Below, piece after piece: positions 60,746 to 64,000 of a stretch of DNA of 64,000 nucleotides (its first letter is position 1; the number at the start of each line of letters is the position of its first letter). The DNA comes from Harmonia axyridis (taxonomy: Eukaryota > Arthropoda > Insecta > Coleoptera > Coccinellidae). Under the pieces are notes generated by a model. It did not search any database. It worked only from the letters and a program-made list of their open reading frames with translations, and had not been told where the DNA came from. A program made the position numbers and the translations under genes. The DNA lies in the NCBI RefSeq assembly GCF_914767665.1, contig NC_059505.1, positions 37,693,506-37,757,505 of the forward strand, in the 5' to 3' direction.

Positions 60746-61786
60746 ATCGAAAAAAATTTCGATCATTTACTCCTTGCTATACTCTCTGTTTTTTACAAAA
60801 AAAAAATAATTTGAACAGCTCCTTCTGGGTGTTGCATTTTCATTGTCAGTTATTATATACAGTTACGAAGTAATCGGAAATCATATTTAGAAAGAACCGA
60901 TATTGCATTGAGTTTTGAATCGGGAATTCTCGATAATTCCTTCTTCCACATCTTGAAAGATCTTGTTTCTGAATATGTTTCATTTAATTTTGTGAAATCA
61001 AGGCTTATTAAGAATAAATGAGCACACGCTGTCAATTTTAAGAAGAATTTTTAAATAATTTGGAGTTAATGTAGAATTAAAACTAATTTCTTTGTTTCAT
61101 TTCATCATTGCTTTATATATTTTTTTGTTCATTGACGATGCTTAACATAGGTGTATGTATTAAAGTAAATAAAGTATTAATAATAAATAATAAATCACCG
61201 CAAAACATCCCTCAAAGATACATCCCCACCTGTCCGACCAAACTGATCAAAATTCAGCGCGATAGCGTTAACAGCACGGGTGTCGACGCACCTCAGGGCC
61301 ACGCAAAATTTACATGCGAATCTCTCCCACCTATACCACCTCCACTCGTCTCCGAGCCGCGTTCGATCCGGCCCGAAGGACCAAAGAGGGAGCATCGGCG
61401 ACGCTGCTGCTCCTTTCGGCCGCACAACAAACCAATAATCCTCAAATTTCCCGGGGCCACAGCGCCGCCGATGTTTTAAACTAAAACAAACAGGGGAATT
61501 ATAATGATTCGATGGAGTGATCTTGTTTTATTGATGGGCCGATACGGGAAACGGGCAGGCTGGATTTCCGAGCATTTGCCTGCCGCACAATGCGGGGATT
61601 ATTAAATATGTTATTGTTGGAGGGAGCGCTTATAAATGGATCCCCGCTCTCGGCGGAGTATCGGACGGACGAGGGGAGGCGAGAGGGTGGTGTGCTTTTG
61701 GTTTGTGTGCGGCGGGTACACCTGTCTGGTACAATGTCCTGCTACTTTGGCGAAAACGCTAGATGATTTACTATATCGTAAATACT
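60746..61786. other. Intron sequence with a GC-rich island at 61195-61720
   Basis: The island is CpG- and purine/pyrimidine-block-rich and includes a TATAAAT at 61630 near GGAGCGC. No splice-bounded coding exon was found in it. It could be a regulatory element or a first exon of a non-coding transcript. Confidence 0.3.
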
Positions 61787-62165
61787 CAGAGTAATAAACG
61801 TAGATAGAGAGAGCATATAACATTTTTAGTGAGCAAATTTGTCCCCAACATGAACTACAAATTTGACATGAAGCGCGCGGAAATATTTCACTCAATTCGC
61901 GAGTTTCTCCACGAAGAACGCTCTTCTTATGTTCCATAGTGAATCAACGTTTCATATTAACTCGAAATATATTGAAATAAATACCTAAATATATCACAAA
62001 TTCAGAAAACAAATTTCAAGCGCGCCAACGATGTGAAACAACCGATGACACTAGGCGAGCTAAAGTTGCCAAACCTTGGATTTCAGCAGGTAGATACAGA
62101 AAATAATTAATATTCTGCTTATTATAACTTCGACAATTAGGAAAAATATCGGGATTCCAAATATT
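61787..62165 (-). repeat. Family A MITE, truncated copy A8
   Basis: Starts CAGAGTAATAAACGTAGATAG and runs ~380 bp to ATTCCAAATATTCAAATTT, where it meets B3. The remaining third of the element is absent on this side. Confidence 0.8.
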
Positions 62166-62336
62166 CAAATTTTTGAATATAACTGATAGATACTCATATG
62201 AATTGGCACCCAACGTGGGGCGTCAATTGATTGAATTGAATATCTATCAGTTATATTCTAAAATTATTTGGGTGACTAGAACCTAGCCTAATTCTTAAAT
62301 TTTCAATATAACTGATAGATTCATATCAGTACCTAC
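62166..62336. repeat. Family B repeat, copy B3
   Basis: Lies exactly between truncated A8 and complete A9. Contains GGCACCCAACGTGGGGCGTC flanked by inverted AACTGATAGATA/TATCTATCAGTT motifs, and ends TCATATCAGTACCTACC against the first base of A9. Confidence 0.8.
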
Positions 62337-62921
62337 CATAGAGTAATAAACATAGAGGGAGTATACGCAATTTTTACATGTCCCTAACATGTTTAGATTA
62401 CGTTGTCGGATTGTGATATATTTTCAAATCCACATTTTTACTATATCGTTATGAATATATATTATATTGAATGAATTATATTTATTTGAGTGATTCCCGA
62501 TTAAATATGCAAATTTGAATATTTGGAATCCGATATTTTTCCTAATTGTCGAATTTATAATAAGCAGAATATTTATTATTTTCTATATCCACTTGCTGAA
62601 ATCCAAGGTTTGGCAACTTGTGCTCTCCTAGTGTCATCGGTTGTTTCATATCGTTTGGCGCGCTTGAAGTTTGTTTTCTGAATTTCTGCTATATTTAGGT
62701 ATTTATTTCAATATATTTCGGGTAAATATGAAACGTTGATTCACTATAGGACATAAGAAGTGCGTTCTTTGTGGAGAAATAGCGAATTAGTGAAATATCG
62801 TGTCACTGATATGTTTTCATTTTCGCGCGCTCCATGTCAAATCTGATAGTTCATGTTGGGAACAAAATTTGCTTACTGAAAATGACATATACTCCCTCTA
62901 TCTATGTTCATTACTCTGAGT
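62337..62921 (+). repeat. Family A MITE, copy A9
   Basis: Full length: starts ATAGAGTAATAAACATAGAGG and ends CTCTATCTATGTTCATTACTC, followed by a (TAA)n microsatellite. In opposite orientation to A8. Confidence 0.85.
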
Positions 62922-63704
62922 AATAATAATAATAATAATGCCTATTGGAGAACCCTTCAAAACGTTAGTTTCGATGCTCAAAAACAAATAAAGTTAAAAA
63001 ATGCCTGTCTGCGAAAAATGATTGCAAAGTTCTATGAAAATCCTTTCAAATTGAATTAAAAACAAATCAATCCCTTCAAAATCATAAACTTTCATAGCAA
63101 ACGTAAAAACAAAAAGCCGACCCTGCACCGTTCACAGCATTTTTCTTCCCTGTCCAATTGCACCACGTATATTTACATATTAAGTTGGCACCGCCGACAA
63201 AGTGCTCTATTTGTTTAATCCAGGCGAAACAACGGCAAAAAACCTTTTCTCCGCTTTTCCGACAAACATCCACGACCAAACTTCGAATTTCCATTTGAGA
63301 GAAAAACCCAGCTTTTGTTTCTATTGTTGGCAGAATCATACGCATTATTTCGATGCAAATATCATAATATAGAGGGCGGTAATGTGTGAGACCGAACGGC
63401 GGTAGATGAAAAAAAAGGAGGAGGAAAATAAACGGGAGAGAACAAAACGTGGTTCTGACGTTGAGTGTGCCCTTAATTTTATTCATTTGATTTCGAATAG
63501 AGATAACCTAACTTACTACGTTTATGACAGCTTGTCACTACGGAATCACACCCTCTGGTGGCTAAATTAGGGTATTACTCTACACTAGCTTTGGGGCTGC
63601 TATCCCCCCCCCCCCCAAATACCAGCAATTCAGATAAAATTTGTCAATGGAAAGAACGCTATGTCTTGTGTTCATATTTGATTTTTTTCATAAAACCGAC
63701 AATT
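62922..63704. other. Intron sequence between A9 and B4
   Basis: No gene recognised. A run of 13 C lies at 63604-63616. Confidence 0.4.
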
Positions 63705-63870
63705 TCTAGTCACTCAAATAATTTTAGAATATAATTGATAGATGTTTATATCAATTGACGCCCCACGTTGGGTGCCAATTTATATGAATATCTATCAGTT
63801 ATATTCTAAAATTATTTGAGTGAATAGAACCCAGCCCAACACTTCAAATTTTCATAATAACTGACATAGG
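63705..63870. repeat. Family B repeat, copy B4
   Basis: CTAGTCACTCAAATAATTTT at the left and AAATTATTTGAGTGAATAGA at the right are inverted arms. GACGCCCCACGTTGGGTGCC sits at the centre. Unlike B1-B3 it has no family A neighbour within the window. Confidence 0.8.
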
Positions 63871-64000
63871 ACAATAGGAGACAAACTGTTGTAATTAAGG
63901 TTATAGAGGACTCAATTTGTCAAATAGAAAAATGCTGAGATACAAATATCTGTACAGAAGAAATCGAATAACGAACTATTCTGACCCAATATTTTTAATT

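Noticed and set aside
61195..61425. GC-rich open frames on both strands as a coding exon
   Set aside because: Overlapping frames on both strands are expected in GC-rich DNA; no splice-bounded exon or recognisable domain was found.

Overview
The window looks like nuclear DNA of an insect. It is AT-rich, its genes have GT-AG introns, and it carries a ZAD zinc-finger protein, an arthropod-type goosecoid homeodomain and many mariner/Tc1 copies. The gene set and repeat load would fit a beetle, but that is inference; nothing here fixes the species.

Left part, 1-34,150, is gene-dense. In order: DPH3 (minus, cut by the left edge); the 5' half of a GABA transaminase gene, ABAT (minus, four coding exons); an intronless, full-length Cullin-4-like gene (plus) that looks like a retrogene; a ZAD-C2H2 zinc-finger gene (minus, four exons, ten fingers); a POLDIP3/SKAR homologue (plus, five exons); the ribosomal S6 kinase gene S6k (minus, nine coding exons); and COX10, haem O synthase (minus, six exons). 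I assembled these models by hand from splice consensus and reading phase. Every junction is phase-consistent. From COX10 to 34.4 kb I see no gene, but there are two degenerate hAT elements, hairpins and a perfect 40-bp palindrome.

Right part, 34.4-64 kb, is one homeobox locus. The first two coding exons of goosecoid lie at 34,477 and 42,885. The second stops inside the homeodomain at a donor, and its continuation was not found, so the last 20.9 kb is probably intron. This interval and the 8.1-kb first intron are crowded with mobile elements. These include a ~580-bp inverted-repeat MITE (family A, nine or more copies), a small palindromic repeat containing an LTR/primer-binding-site-like motif (family B, repeatedly abutting family A), a ~400-bp hairpin repeat (family C), a foldback nested in family A, an almost intact mariner with one premature stop, four decayed mariners and a decayed Tc1 element.

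Links between genes: S6K and SKAR are kinase and substrate in mammals, and here they are adjacent and tail-to-tail. ABAT and COX10 are mitochondrial proteins. The Cul4-like protein keeps its neddylation site, so it may still build a ubiquitin ligase. No bacterial-type system, CRISPR array, rRNA or tRNA was seen.
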